Of a stretch of DNA of 64,000 bases, positions 10,601 to 18,323 are shown piece after piece (position 1 is the first letter of the stretch; each line of letters starts with the position of its first letter). The stretch lies in NCBI GenBank assembly GCA_940671915.1, contig CALNVZ010003433.1, positions 35,401,658 to 35,465,657 on the forward strand, in the 5' to 3' direction. This DNA comes from Paracentrotus lividus. Lineage: Eukaryota; Echinodermata; Echinoidea; Camarodonta; Echinidae. The position numbers and the translations under genes were made by a program. The notes under the pieces were generated by a model. The model had not been told where the DNA came from and made no database searches. It saw only the letters and a program-made list of their open reading frames with translations.

Positions 10601-11330
10601 TCGCACTCTACTCGACGCTGTTCGGTGTTTTGTCGGTAAAACCCAAAACCAATGGGACAAGTTCTTACCCCAGCTGGCGGGGTCAATACGATCCACTGTC
10701 AACCGTAGTACAGGGTTCACACCCAATCGCCTGATGCTAGGTCGAGAAGTGATTCAAGCCGCTGACCTTATGTTTCCCTTACCTCCTACAGCTCACCGGG
10801 CCAAATCCACTGAACAATATTGTGTCGACCTCACGCAATCCATTGAACTCGCCAATGAAGTCGCCAGAGAGACACTTAAGAGCACTCAACAACGGATGAA
10901 AAAACATTACGACTTGAAGGTTAGATCGACGGAATATGCAAAAGGAGATAAGGTTTATGTACTGGACACGGCATCAATTAAAGGAAAGTGTAAGAAGCTG
11001 TGCCCGCCATGGAAAGGACCTGCATTGATTGTGGAACGGCTCTCTCCCTATCTCTACCGAGTGAAACACGGAAGAATAGTCTTCACAACTAACCATGATC
11101 GGTTGAAAAGATGCTTAGATCGCGATCTAACTAACCAAGTCTCTTCTGCTCCGGTCATCGGAGAGCTGTATTGTTTCTGTCGTCAACCGGACACTGGCAC
11201 TTTTATGATACAGTGTGATCGTTGTGACCAGTGGTATCATGGTCATTGCGTCAACGTAACCTATGAGGACAGTGTAGGCATGAAAGATTATTTTTGCCCC
11301 GTGTGTAGGGCAAATGCCCCTTTAAGATAG
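7635..11330 (+). CDS. Pol: reverse transcriptase, RNase H, integrase and C-terminal PHD finger
   Basis: Pol covers about 1231 residues. RT lies around residues 165-345, with YPLPNIEECL, LDANSAYWQV and the catalytic FLDDVLVLG (usually YLDD) near residue 309. RNase H lies around 445-565 and begins LDTDASGTSIGAEL. Integrase has an HHCC zinc-binding site (HAGRDR ... CPICNKH, about 826-860), a D,D-35-E core (LDFIGPLP near 888, TDQGRNF near 949, SSNGQVERG near 983) and a GPY/F-like segment GPALIVERLSPYLYRV near 1128. After it comes a complete C4HC3 PHD finger (about 1178-1225: CFCRQ, MIQCDRCDQWYHGHC, YFCPVC). PHD fingers of this aromatic-rich kind often read histone H3 tails; that this one guides integration is inference. 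All catalytic residues looked for are present and the frame is uninterrupted. Confidence 0.93.
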   Translation: MIPPNSVGKVKGHLEKSMGTFTFQPAQESLRVISPRTVHDRGDTLEVFMCNVTDRNVKLKRCMLLGRAEEVDDIPDVPVIDQEPAVMSVGKDTTQNLTTPEHLEDLLNRSSDLVDSEAQTEVSKLLEEFQDCFAKDEFDLGNFTKIEHAIVTGAAKPVKERMRRTPLNFVDEEKRHLDKMLKAGVIQPSTSEWASAPVLIRKRDGSVRWCLDYRGLNSVTRKDVYPLPNIEECLDTLAGNVWFSKLDANSAYWQVKVKESDQHKTAFLTRYGLFEFARMGFSLCNAPATFSRVMNLILQGLNWNIALAFLDDVLVLGRSFDDHLKNLREVLQRFQDYGLKLKPKKCALFQRQVEFLGRNVSADGIDIRQEHRETVEEWPTPSNTREVQQFLGLANYHRSFLKDYASVAVPLYEISGKAPFKWGVEQQSAFEEIKRLLTSAPNLALPNSKDLFILDTDASGTSIGAELIQVQGGQERTVAYSSLVLSPEQRRYCVTRRELLAVVKFTRQYRHYLLGRPFVVRTDHSSLTWLLNFKEPQGQIARWLEELSQYHMKVTHRPGKRHVNADSLSRRPDRENSCGNYQLGSALNSLPCRGCHYCRRAQENWGPFVRDVDDVIPLAAQKNVGQKWACSVKDSGTCKPDVDDCYVRWLIELLGVDDAVQPSFRKEKRPMSATQIRKLNRKFAELDCPPCFVTHLVLPSWETSNHQDKGEGTESSLNQVAMDSSTTNQPESIVGELGPMEVTQKAQREDDQLQALWEWLESNKEPDADVIMLWGPAMKFLWINREIFHIRNGLIWRKEAKGSDRLVVPQSLQKEVMMLYHDLPSGGHAGRDRTKAKIQTKYFWYGMSQAITDFIRTCPICNKHKKATLHNRCPMTKYHAGIPMERVHLDFIGPLPKTLAGNTNILMMVDQFTKWIECIPLPSQTAEVTAHAAVNEFFCRFGCPLQIMTDQGRNFESKLFTEVCRVLQIHKSRTTPYRPSSNGQVERGNRTLLDAVRCFVGKTQNQWDKFLPQLAGSIRSTVNRSTGFTPNRLMLGREVIQAADLMFPLPPTAHRAKSTEQYCVDLTQSIELANEVARETLKSTQQRMKKHYDLKVRSTEYAKGDKVYVLDTASIKGKCKKLCPPWKGPALIVERLSPYLYRVKHGRIVFTTNHDRLKRCLDRDLTNQVSSAPVIGELYCFCRQPDTGTFMIQCDRCDQWYHGHCVNVTYEDSVGMKDYFCPVCRANAPLR

Positions 11331-12083
11331 TTGTGTTTAGTCACATCTATAGGGTGATGTGTATATATTTCTTTGTCCCAGTGTGTCCGTTTATTCCAGA
11401 AGTGTTCTCTTGGGGACATATTTCCAGGTCGTACCGTTTCGGGATGTTTTTATCTGCTCTTAATCCATCCAGCACAGTTTTTTCATATGTTTTTTCTTTC
11501 AGAACTTATGATAGCCTGGGAGAGCCCCCTGCAACTATAGCGCAGAAGTAGGGGGTGTGTCCATTCAACACAGTTTTTTCATATGTTTTCTTTCAGAACC
11601 TGTGATCGCCTGGGAGAGCCCCCTGCATCTGTAGCGCAGAGGTAGGGGGTATGTCCATTCAACACAGTTTTTTTTCATATGTTTTTCTTTCAGAAGCTGT
11701 GATAGCCTGGGAGAGCCCCCAACACAGTTTTTCTTTTGTTCCTTATAGATTCTGTGTTCATCCAGCACAAGTTTCCCATATGTTTTCTTTCAGAACCTAT
11801 GACTACCTGCACCTGTAGACGCATTTTGTACCTATTCAGTAAAGTTTGCCATTTGGTTTTCTTTCAGAACCAGTGACACTCGGCAGTGTTCAGGATAGTT
11901 ATGAACCAGTTTTGACCCACTGGACCATTGCAACTGTTGACCAGGAGCATAGTTCCCAATATATAGTTATATTTTTTCAGAGAGATATGGCCAGACATCT
12001 CATCGAGAGTATAGATTGAAGGAAAGGTGAAAGATAAATTGTTTTGATATTTCAACTCATTTCGTTTTTTTTATGGAAAGGAT
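11331..12083 (+). other. Spacer between pol and the TatD ORF
   Basis: No coding capacity recognised. Its main content is the acceptor-like tandem repeat at 11465-11880. The last 200 bp lead into the TatD ATG, which has a purine at -3 and G at +4. Confidence 0.6.
11465..11880 (+). repeat. Tandem repeats with five splice-acceptor-like sites
   Basis: A unit of about 90-95 bp recurs: CACAGTTTTTTCATATG, a T-rich run, CTTTCAG|AA, then CCTGGGAGAGCCCCCTGCA and AGGGGGT. Two units are nearly complete and three are shorter. The candidate acceptor AGs lie near 11502, 11596, 11692, 11792 and 11867. Each has a pyrimidine tract directly before CAG. The TatD start codon is 220-580 bp downstream. Confidence 0.7.
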
Positions 12084-13754
12084 ATGGACAAACTACGAAA
12101 TCGGAGTCAATCAATGAAACGGGCTGCGGAATCGCCACTGGGAGGACCCACCAAGCGTCGCAGGTTTCAATATTGTCCCATGAAAGGTTGTGGCCACCAA
12201 ACTGCTCGGATGAAGTGGCACGTTTACCATCACCTTCCGGCATACTTCACTATTCAGAGGTTTTCCGATCCCCAGGTCCTAATATCCAGGAAACTCAGAT
12301 TGGAGGGGCTCCGCCTGATGGCGTCTTTCATTTTGGGAGAAAACTCTTCACTAACTGACCTAATAGTGTATGTAAATAGCGTCTGGCAACCATCGGGGCA
12401 AACCATCGCCCCAGAAATGGAAATGGAAATGACGGAGTTAGCGATCCAGCAGAACTGGACCGGGGTGTCTTCTTTCTCCGTTTCCCCCCTCAATTCCCCA
12501 GCCTGCCTTCTCCATTGGAGGCCGTTGGCCTTCGTTTTCAATTCTTTGTCTCAAGAGCAGCAGGAGACGCTTCATGCCCTATCCAAACCTCCAGACCTGG
12601 TGAATTCACCCGCAGTGGCCTCCCCTTCCTTTTCCGTTTCTTCCCCCAGGAATTCTGCTCCAGAGCTGGTGAATTCATCCGCAGTAGTCTCCCCTTCCTC
12701 CTCCGTTTCTCCCAGGATTTCTGTTCGTCTCCCCGAGGTTCCGGTTCCAACACGAGTAGTTTCCTCAGTGTCCATATCAGGTTTCCCCACTCCCTCGGCT
12801 CCCTCTGTTCCACCTTCTCCGGTTATCTCTCTTTTAGGTTCCCCTGGACTGTTCCTGATGGAGGCCTCTTCAGATCGGGAGACCTCGAATGACGAGGCCC
12901 CTCAGTCTCCGCCTAGGGCGAATCCTTTAGCAGTCAGTGGGTACGACTCCCATTTCCACTGGGACCGTCTTCAGGACTGGTGGCCCAAGAATAAGGTGTT
13001 ACAGAGTTTTGCAGAGCCGATCGGATTGCCGCCCCAAAGTCCTGTGCAGATTCTTGGTGGTGTACTCAACTATTGCGACCCGGAGACCCATGCTCAGATT
13101 GACCTGAGCTTGGAGTCTCCGTGGAAGCTAGCGGTTGGGGTACACCCCAAGAAGATGCACGTCACAACGGAGCGGCAATGGGATCGGCTCGCAGAGTTGC
13201 TAGCACACCCAAATGTGTGTGGAGTCAGCGAAATTGGGTTGGATCTAGATACGCCAAGATACACTTGGCCATCCCAAAAAGCTGGGCTAAGAAGATTGTT
13301 GTCTTTAGGTCTCTTGGGCCATGTAGCTATAGTACATGCTAAAGGGAGGAGGGGAGATTGGTATGGTGCCGAGGCTCATCGGCTCTGCCTCAAAGAATTT
13401 CGGGAGATGTGCACAAAGTATCAGAGTATACACGTACATTGCTTCGTGGGGGGAAAGCAAGAAGTGAGAGGCTGGTTGAACTTTTTTCCAAACTGTTACT
13501 TCGGTTTTACGGGACTAACTAGGAAGTTTGGAGAACATCAAAAAGAGGCCCTTCGTCAGGTTCCGAGGGACAGACTACTTCTGGAAACAGACTCCCCCCA
13601 TCTGCACCCTCGAGGTCGCCGTCAGGACATTAACACCCCCGCCTACCTCGGTGATGTTGGTTCACTAGTGGCTGGAATTCTCGGCATTTCATTAGGGGAA
13701 ATCTTAAGGGTCAGCCATGAAAATGCTGTGCGGCTGTATGGGAAGTACATGTAG
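12084..13754 (+). CDS. Accessory ORF: NLS, zinc finger, Ser/Pro linker and TatD-family nuclease domain
   Basis: A 556-residue intronless ORF. Residues 12-27 resemble a bipartite nuclear localisation signal (KRAAE ... PTKRRR). Residues 31-50 form a C2H2-like finger (C31, C36, H46, H49/H50). Residues 165-285 are Ser/Pro-rich with near repeats of LVNSPAVASPS. Residues 287-556 are a TatD domain: SHFHWD (H290, H292), GVHPKK, SEIGLDL (E383), VHAKGR (H418), HVHCFVGG (H452), FGFTGL, LLLETDSPHLHP (D503), NTPAYLGDV and HENAVRLYG. All six ligands expected of this two-metal hydrolase family are present. Known TatD proteins are Mg-dependent 3'-exonucleases or endonucleases. Same strand as pol, inside the terminal repeats, and behind tandem acceptors, it looks like part of the element. 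The alternative is a captured host retrocopy without element function. Confidence 0.88.
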   Translation: MDKLRNRSQSMKRAAESPLGGPTKRRRFQYCPMKGCGHQTARMKWHVYHHLPAYFTIQRFSDPQVLISRKLRLEGLRLMASFILGENSSLTDLIVYVNSVWQPSGQTIAPEMEMEMTELAIQQNWTGVSSFSVSPLNSPACLLHWRPLAFVFNSLSQEQQETLHALSKPPDLVNSPAVASPSFSVSSPRNSAPELVNSSAVVSPSSSVSPRISVRLPEVPVPTRVVSSVSISGFPTPSAPSVPPSPVISLLGSPGLFLMEASSDRETSNDEAPQSPPRANPLAVSGYDSHFHWDRLQDWWPKNKVLQSFAEPIGLPPQSPVQILGGVLNYCDPETHAQIDLSLESPWKLAVGVHPKKMHVTTERQWDRLAELLAHPNVCGVSEIGLDLDTPRYTWPSQKAGLRRLLSLGLLGHVAIVHAKGRRGDWYGAEAHRLCLKEFREMCTKYQSIHVHCFVGGKQEVRGWLNFFPNCYFGFTGLTRKFGEHQKEALRQVPRDRLLLETDSPHLHPRGRRQDINTPAYLGDVGSLVAGILGISLGEILRVSHENAVRLYGKYM

Positions 13755-14153
13755 GCCTGAAATCCATTATTCCAGTAGACCTGGATTCCCTTATAAGTTT
13801 CTTTATATTTTCTTTACAGGTCAAGAAAGAATAATTTTGCCATAAGTCTGGTTATTTTTCCAAGATGGAGAAGAAAATGTAAAATTGGCCGTTTTTTTTT
13901 TTCAAAGAGGAAAAAATGTTAATTATTTATATTATAGGCCAAATTGGGCCACAAGTTATGGTAACGTAAAGAGTATTCTGCAAACTGAGCAAGAGAAAAA
14001 AAAATATATAAATAAATAAATAGTTTTTCCAAGGAGAGGAAAACATGTAAATAATTTATATTATAGGCCAAATTGGGCCACAAGTATGGCAATGAAAAGA
14101 ACAGTTTGCGAACTGTGCAAGAGAAAAAACATAACCAAAGTAAAGGTATATGT

Positions 14154-14812
14154 AGGGGAAGGTGGGGCATAACGGACCCTAGGGGCAAAACGGAACTTTC
14201 TCATAGCTTGACATCAAAAGTATTTCTTTCTATAAAATGTATTGCAGTAAATGAGGCATTGCTGCACCAATTTACCACTGAAGTTTCAAATCGAAAAAAT
14301 CAATACCTACAGAGGGGGGTGCCATTCAAAATTTGTACCCCTCTGATGTAGGGTATTTCTGCTTGGGGCAAAATGGAACCCAAATGGTGTGGGGCAAAAA
14401 GGACCATAATTTGGCTGACCCTGGGGAGAATTTGGTGTGCTCGCATCCCTTCTGGAGACTTCCAAAAGTACATTGATTTTGCCAACTTGAACAAATTTTG
14501 AACAAATCAGTCCCAGGAGTTGATTATTTCTTACGGGCAAAACGGTACCTCCATAATAGGGTACCATTTTGCTTCCACAACAAAATATGCACGGAGTCAA
14601 TTTTGCCCCATAGTGGGGCGAAACGGACCTTTTCCGATATTTTTTCAGCTTCATTTTGCCGGAAGTATGAAAGAGATGAGAATTATTGATCGATTGTTTA
14701 TCAAACTTCAATAAGAACTCGTCAAGGAAATATCATTTTTATAGTCTTGCTCCTATCTGTGACGTCACAGAAGCCACTGAAGTTACGTGGTCCGTTCTGC
14801 CCACCTTCCCCT
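14154..14812. mobile_element. MITE inserted in the retroelement 3' region
   Basis: Terminal inverted repeats of about 25 bp: AGGGGAAGGTGGGGCATAAC at the left, complement of CTGCCCACCTTCCCCT at the right. The interior repeats GGGGCAAAACGGA-type words. About 660 bp, non-coding. It is younger than the host retroelement family because it interrupts it. Confidence 0.7.
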
Positions 14813-14994
14813 ATGCCCCTAAATTTTCAAGCAGATATTTTTTCTTGTCTAGTTTGCCATAGATCTGGCTGTTTACATTGTCCCAAGTGGATCGTATTAT
14901 TTGTATTGTAGGCCAAAATTGGACAAATGGATTTGGCCACAAGTTTGGCTACTTTAAAGAATACATGTAGTCTGCACACTGGAAAGAATAAAAA

Positions 14995-14999
<5 letters not shown>

Positions 15000-15044
<45 letters not shown>

Positions 15045-15062
15045 AATATATAATATATATAT
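15000..15062. repeat. (AT)n microsatellite
   Basis: A nearly pure alternating AT run with a few interruptions. Confidence 0.95.
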
Positions 15063-15575
15063 ACCAAGTAAAGGTATTCCCCAAGTTCTTTAGGCATTTT
15101 GGCCTTATTGCTTATTCTTTTTTTCTAATCAGCATAGTGAGCTCTTAAAAAAAAAAAAAAAAGAGAAAGAAAGAAGAAAAAGAAGAAGAAAGGAAGAAGT
15201 GGATTTTATTTGGAGCCATTTATTTAGCAATTTGAGCCATTCAGTAAAATAAATGTTGCTTCAAGTCTGTTTTCTTTTTTTATTTTGAGAGGAACACCAA
15301 GTATGATTCTTGGAGTATTTATATTTAAGATTCATGTACATGTAGGTGAGAGTTAAATTGATCATTCCAACTTCTCTAAATTAGAAAGGGCCTCACATGA
15401 CCGGGAGAATGTAGCAGACGTGCCTTTTGTGCGTGCGTGCGATCTGTTGATCAGAGCGCACGCGACACTCCTGTGCTACGGACGAGCAGACGTACCGCGG
15501 GAAAATGATCAGAAGAAACCGAGACGTTGTACTGAACACTTAAACACCGCACCGTTTATCACCCTCACTATATAC

Positions 15576-15674
15576 TACCAAGAGTTACCGCACCCAGTAA
15601 TTGTAAGTCTATATGTCTATATGTCCGTTTGTATCCCTAATAGTATTATATATATATGTCCACCGCTACAATAA
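15576..15674 (+). repeat. 3' copy of 99-bp terminal direct repeat (putative LTR)
   Basis: Identical to 1577-1675. The following DNA (GATTTATGAAAATTG) shows no duplication of the bases preceding the 5' copy. See the retroelement entry for the LTR question. Confidence 0.75.
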
Positions 15675-16443
15675 GATTTATGAAAATTGAAAATTCCACC
15701 ATTTTCCCCCCAAAAAATCCATTTCCGACTTTGCTTTGGAAAAAAACTTGTAATTTCCATAAAGTTTAGGTATTAGAGTTAAATATTACACTACTTATGA
15801 TTAGTTGAAAGAATATTTTAATTTTTCCATTTTTTCAAGTTCTAGTGTGGAATCGCCCACTGGTAGAATCTATAGACATAATACAACTGAATGGCATTTT
15901 AGGACTAAAACTGGGTCACAAATTGAATACAAGACATATCGATATCCTATTTTTGTTTTAATAGCATTAAATATGACTTTGATTTTGAAACATATCTACA
16001 GTATGGCAAGAAACTACTCGTTTTGATGCATAAAGAAAACATAATACTGTACATTTACTACAAAGATTTAGGCAAAATAGGTTGAGGTAGAATATATATG
16101 CAAGGCATTTTCTATTGGTTACTTTCATTGGAATAGAGTACTGTATAAGCTGTTATTTTCATTTTCTGCTCATGAAAGAAAATTGAAAGGACAGTTCGAA
16201 CCTTTTTCGTGATGTATCATAACTAGAACAAACTATTATTGGCAAGATTCAATGACAGCTGCTTTTGTTCACAAAATCAATGGCATATGTAATCCTGTAA
16301 ATATGATCATTGTTTTCTTAATTTACAGAGTTGATCAATACTCGATCCTTGACTATTCACATTTGTACAAAATAATATACAACAAAGCAGAGAAGCTGTA
16401 TCGTAAATTAAAAAACATTTTGGCACGTTTGAACACATTCTTA
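15675..16443. other. Spacer between retroelement and satellite
   Basis: AT-rich, no gene or repeat family recognised. Confidence 0.5.
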
Positions 16444-17866
16444 TGGGAGACTCAATCACAACCCCAGCTCTTACCTATCACTAGCCTTAAACCATTTTGT
16501 GAGACTCAATCACAACCACAGCTCTAACCTATCACTAGCCCTAAACCTGATAGGAGACTCAATCACAACCTCAGCTCTAACCTATCACTAGCCCTAAACC
16601 TGATGAGAGACTCAACCGTAACCCCAGCTCCAGACTGTCACTAGCCCTAAACCAGATAGGAGACTCAATCACAACCACAGCTCTAGCCTATCACTACCCC
16701 TAAACCTGATAGGAGACTCAATCAAACCTAGCTCAACCTATCACTAACCCTAAACGTGAATAGACTCAATCACAACTCAGCTCTAACCTATCATTAACCC
16801 CATCCTGACAGGAGACTCAAATCACAAACCCACAGCTCTAACCTATCACTACCCTAACTGATGGGAGACTAATCAACACCCCGCTCAACCTATCACTAGC
16901 CCAACGATGGAGACTCAATCACAACCCCTGTCTAACCTATCACTAGCCCTAAACCAGATAGGAGAACTCAATCACAACCCAGCTCTAACCTATCACTAAC
17001 CCCAAACCTATAGGAGACTCAATCACAAACCGCTCTAACCTTCACAGCCCTAAACCTGATGGGAGACTCAATCACAACCCCAGCTCTAACCTATCACTAG
17101 CCCCTAAACACTGATAGGAGACTCAATCACAACCCAGCTCTAACCTATCACTAGCCCCTAAACCTGATGTGAGACTCAATCACACTCCTAGCTCTAACCT
17201 ATCACTAACCCTAACCTGATTAGGAGACTCAATCCGTTAACCCCAGCTCTAACCTATTCTAACCCTAAACTGATGGGAGACTAAATCACAACCCTGCTCA
17301 TAACCTTCACTAGCCTAAACCCTAGGAGACCAATCACAACCCCAGCTCTAACCTATCACTAGCCCTAAACCTGATGGAGACTCAATCCCAACCCAGCTCT
17401 ACCTATCACTAGCCTTAACACTGATGGGAGACTCAATCGCACCAGCTCTAATCTATCACTAGCCCTAAACCTGATGGAGACTCAATCACAACCCCATCGC
17501 TCCAGACTGTCACTAGCCCTAAACCGATGAGGTAGAACCAATCACAACCCTAGCTCTAACCTGTCACTAGCCCTAACGTTGGAAGGACTTATAAAAACCC
17601 CAGCTCTAACCTATCACTAGCCCTAAACCTGATATAGACTCAATCACCCCAGCTCTAACCTATCACTAGCCCTAAACCTGTTGGAAGACTCAATCACAAC
17701 CACAGCTCTAACCTATCACTAGCCCTAAACCTGTAGGAAGACTCGATCACAACCCTAGCTCTAACCTATCACTACCCCTAAACCTGATAGGAGACTCAAT
17801 CACAACACCAGCTCCAGACTGTCACTAACCCTAAACCTGATGGGGGACTCAATAGCCCTCGCTCAA
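16444..17866. repeat. 53-bp satellite array
   Basis: About 26 copies of a unit containing GGAGACTCAATCACAACC, CAGCTCTAACCTATCACTAG and CCCTAAACCTGAT. Copies differ mostly by one- or two-base deletions rather than substitutions. It ends about 125 bp from the stop codon of the mind-bomb-like gene. Confidence 0.92.
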
Positions 17867-17990
17867 GGTGGATTTCATACATTTATGAATGGAACAGATT
17901 ATCATCATTTGGTCCTGGAAGAAAAAAACATGTACAAGGAGTTTTGAATACATAACCAAAAAGTTTTCTGCTCTTGCGTTCTCAACAAGG

Positions 17991-18323
17991 CTAGCTTTGC
18001 CCATCCTTGCTCACCCGATATTTCTTACGATGTTGTGAACTGCCTGAACCCCTGCCTCCTCGTTTTCTTGGAGCTAGGCGACCGACATACATCTCCACCT
18101 CATCACTCTCTTCTTCTTCTTCTTCATCAGACGAGAAGATTTTTGTTGGTGGCCAGATATCATAGAGGTTGTCTGCCAGGGGATCACCCAGGAGAAGTAG
18201 TTTCAAAGGTGGTGGGATGCCATCGTTGTCCTGGGGATGAAGGCTTGCTCCATGATCTATGAGATAGGCGAGGAGAGCATCTCCATCAGTTTCCACTCCA
18301 ACATGCTTCCACTTCTCCTTCAC
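17991..18323 (-). CDS. Mind-bomb-like gene, terminal exon
   Basis: Encodes a last ankyrin-like unit (ALLAYLIDHGASLHPQDNDG), a run of acidic residues (SSDEEEEEESDEVE) and a basic tail (PRKRGGRG ... HRKKYRV) before TAG. No RING cysteines follow. The tail could serve as a nuclear or nucleic-acid-contacting segment (inference). Confidence 0.85.
   Translation of the reverse strand: MKEKWKHVGVETDGDALLAYLIDHGASLHPQDNDGIPPPLKLLLLGDPLADNLYDIWPPTKIFSSDEEEEEESDEVEMYVGRLAPRKRGGRGSGSSQHRKKYRVSKDGQS

Larger units (their letters stand above)
13755..15575 (+). other. 3' non-coding region of the retroelement
   Basis: Holds two to three copies of a block containing TTATATTATAGGCCAAATTGG and GCCACAAGTATGGC (about 13919-14045, 14046-14140, 14890-14990), the MITE at 14154-14812, an (AT)n run at 15000-15062, and a purine run at about 15148-15199. 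The final 200 bp (15380-15570) are GC-richer. The purine run could be a polypurine tract, but it lies about 380 bp before the 99-bp repeat. Confidence 0.55.
1577..15674 (+). mobile_element. 14.1 kb Ty3/gypsy-type retroelement with accessory TatD nuclease ORF
   Basis: The unit is bounded by an identical 99-bp direct repeat (1577-1675 and 15576-15674). On the + strand it holds a 3.3-kb leader, gag (4979-6640), protease (6499-7638), pol with RT, RNase H and integrase (7635-11330), a fourth long ORF with a C-terminal TatD nuclease domain (12084-13754), and a repeat-rich 3' region. The order RT-RNase H-integrase, the CCHC knuckle and the GPY/F-like integrase tail place it in Ty3/gypsy. There is no env-like ORF. 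Intact frames and identical terminal repeats point to a young copy. No target-site duplication, tRNA primer site or adjacent polypurine tract is convincing, so the repeats may be complete very short LTRs or what is left of longer ones. The 3' part carries a later MITE insertion (14154-14812). Confidence 0.88.

Noticed and set aside
12254..12892. Overlapping ORFs on both strands of the TatD ORF 5' half
   Set aside because: Shadows of the real frame in a Ser/Pro-rich, compositionally biased segment; no domain homology.
12084..13754. TatD ORF as an independent host gene
   Set aside because: Intronless, same strand as pol, within the identical terminal repeats and preceded by element-specific acceptor repeats. 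Kept as an alternative but judged less likely.
16444..17866. CRISPR-like or telomeric array
   Set aside because: Head-to-tail 53-bp satellite without unique spacers. CCCTAA words occur once per unit, not in tandem.
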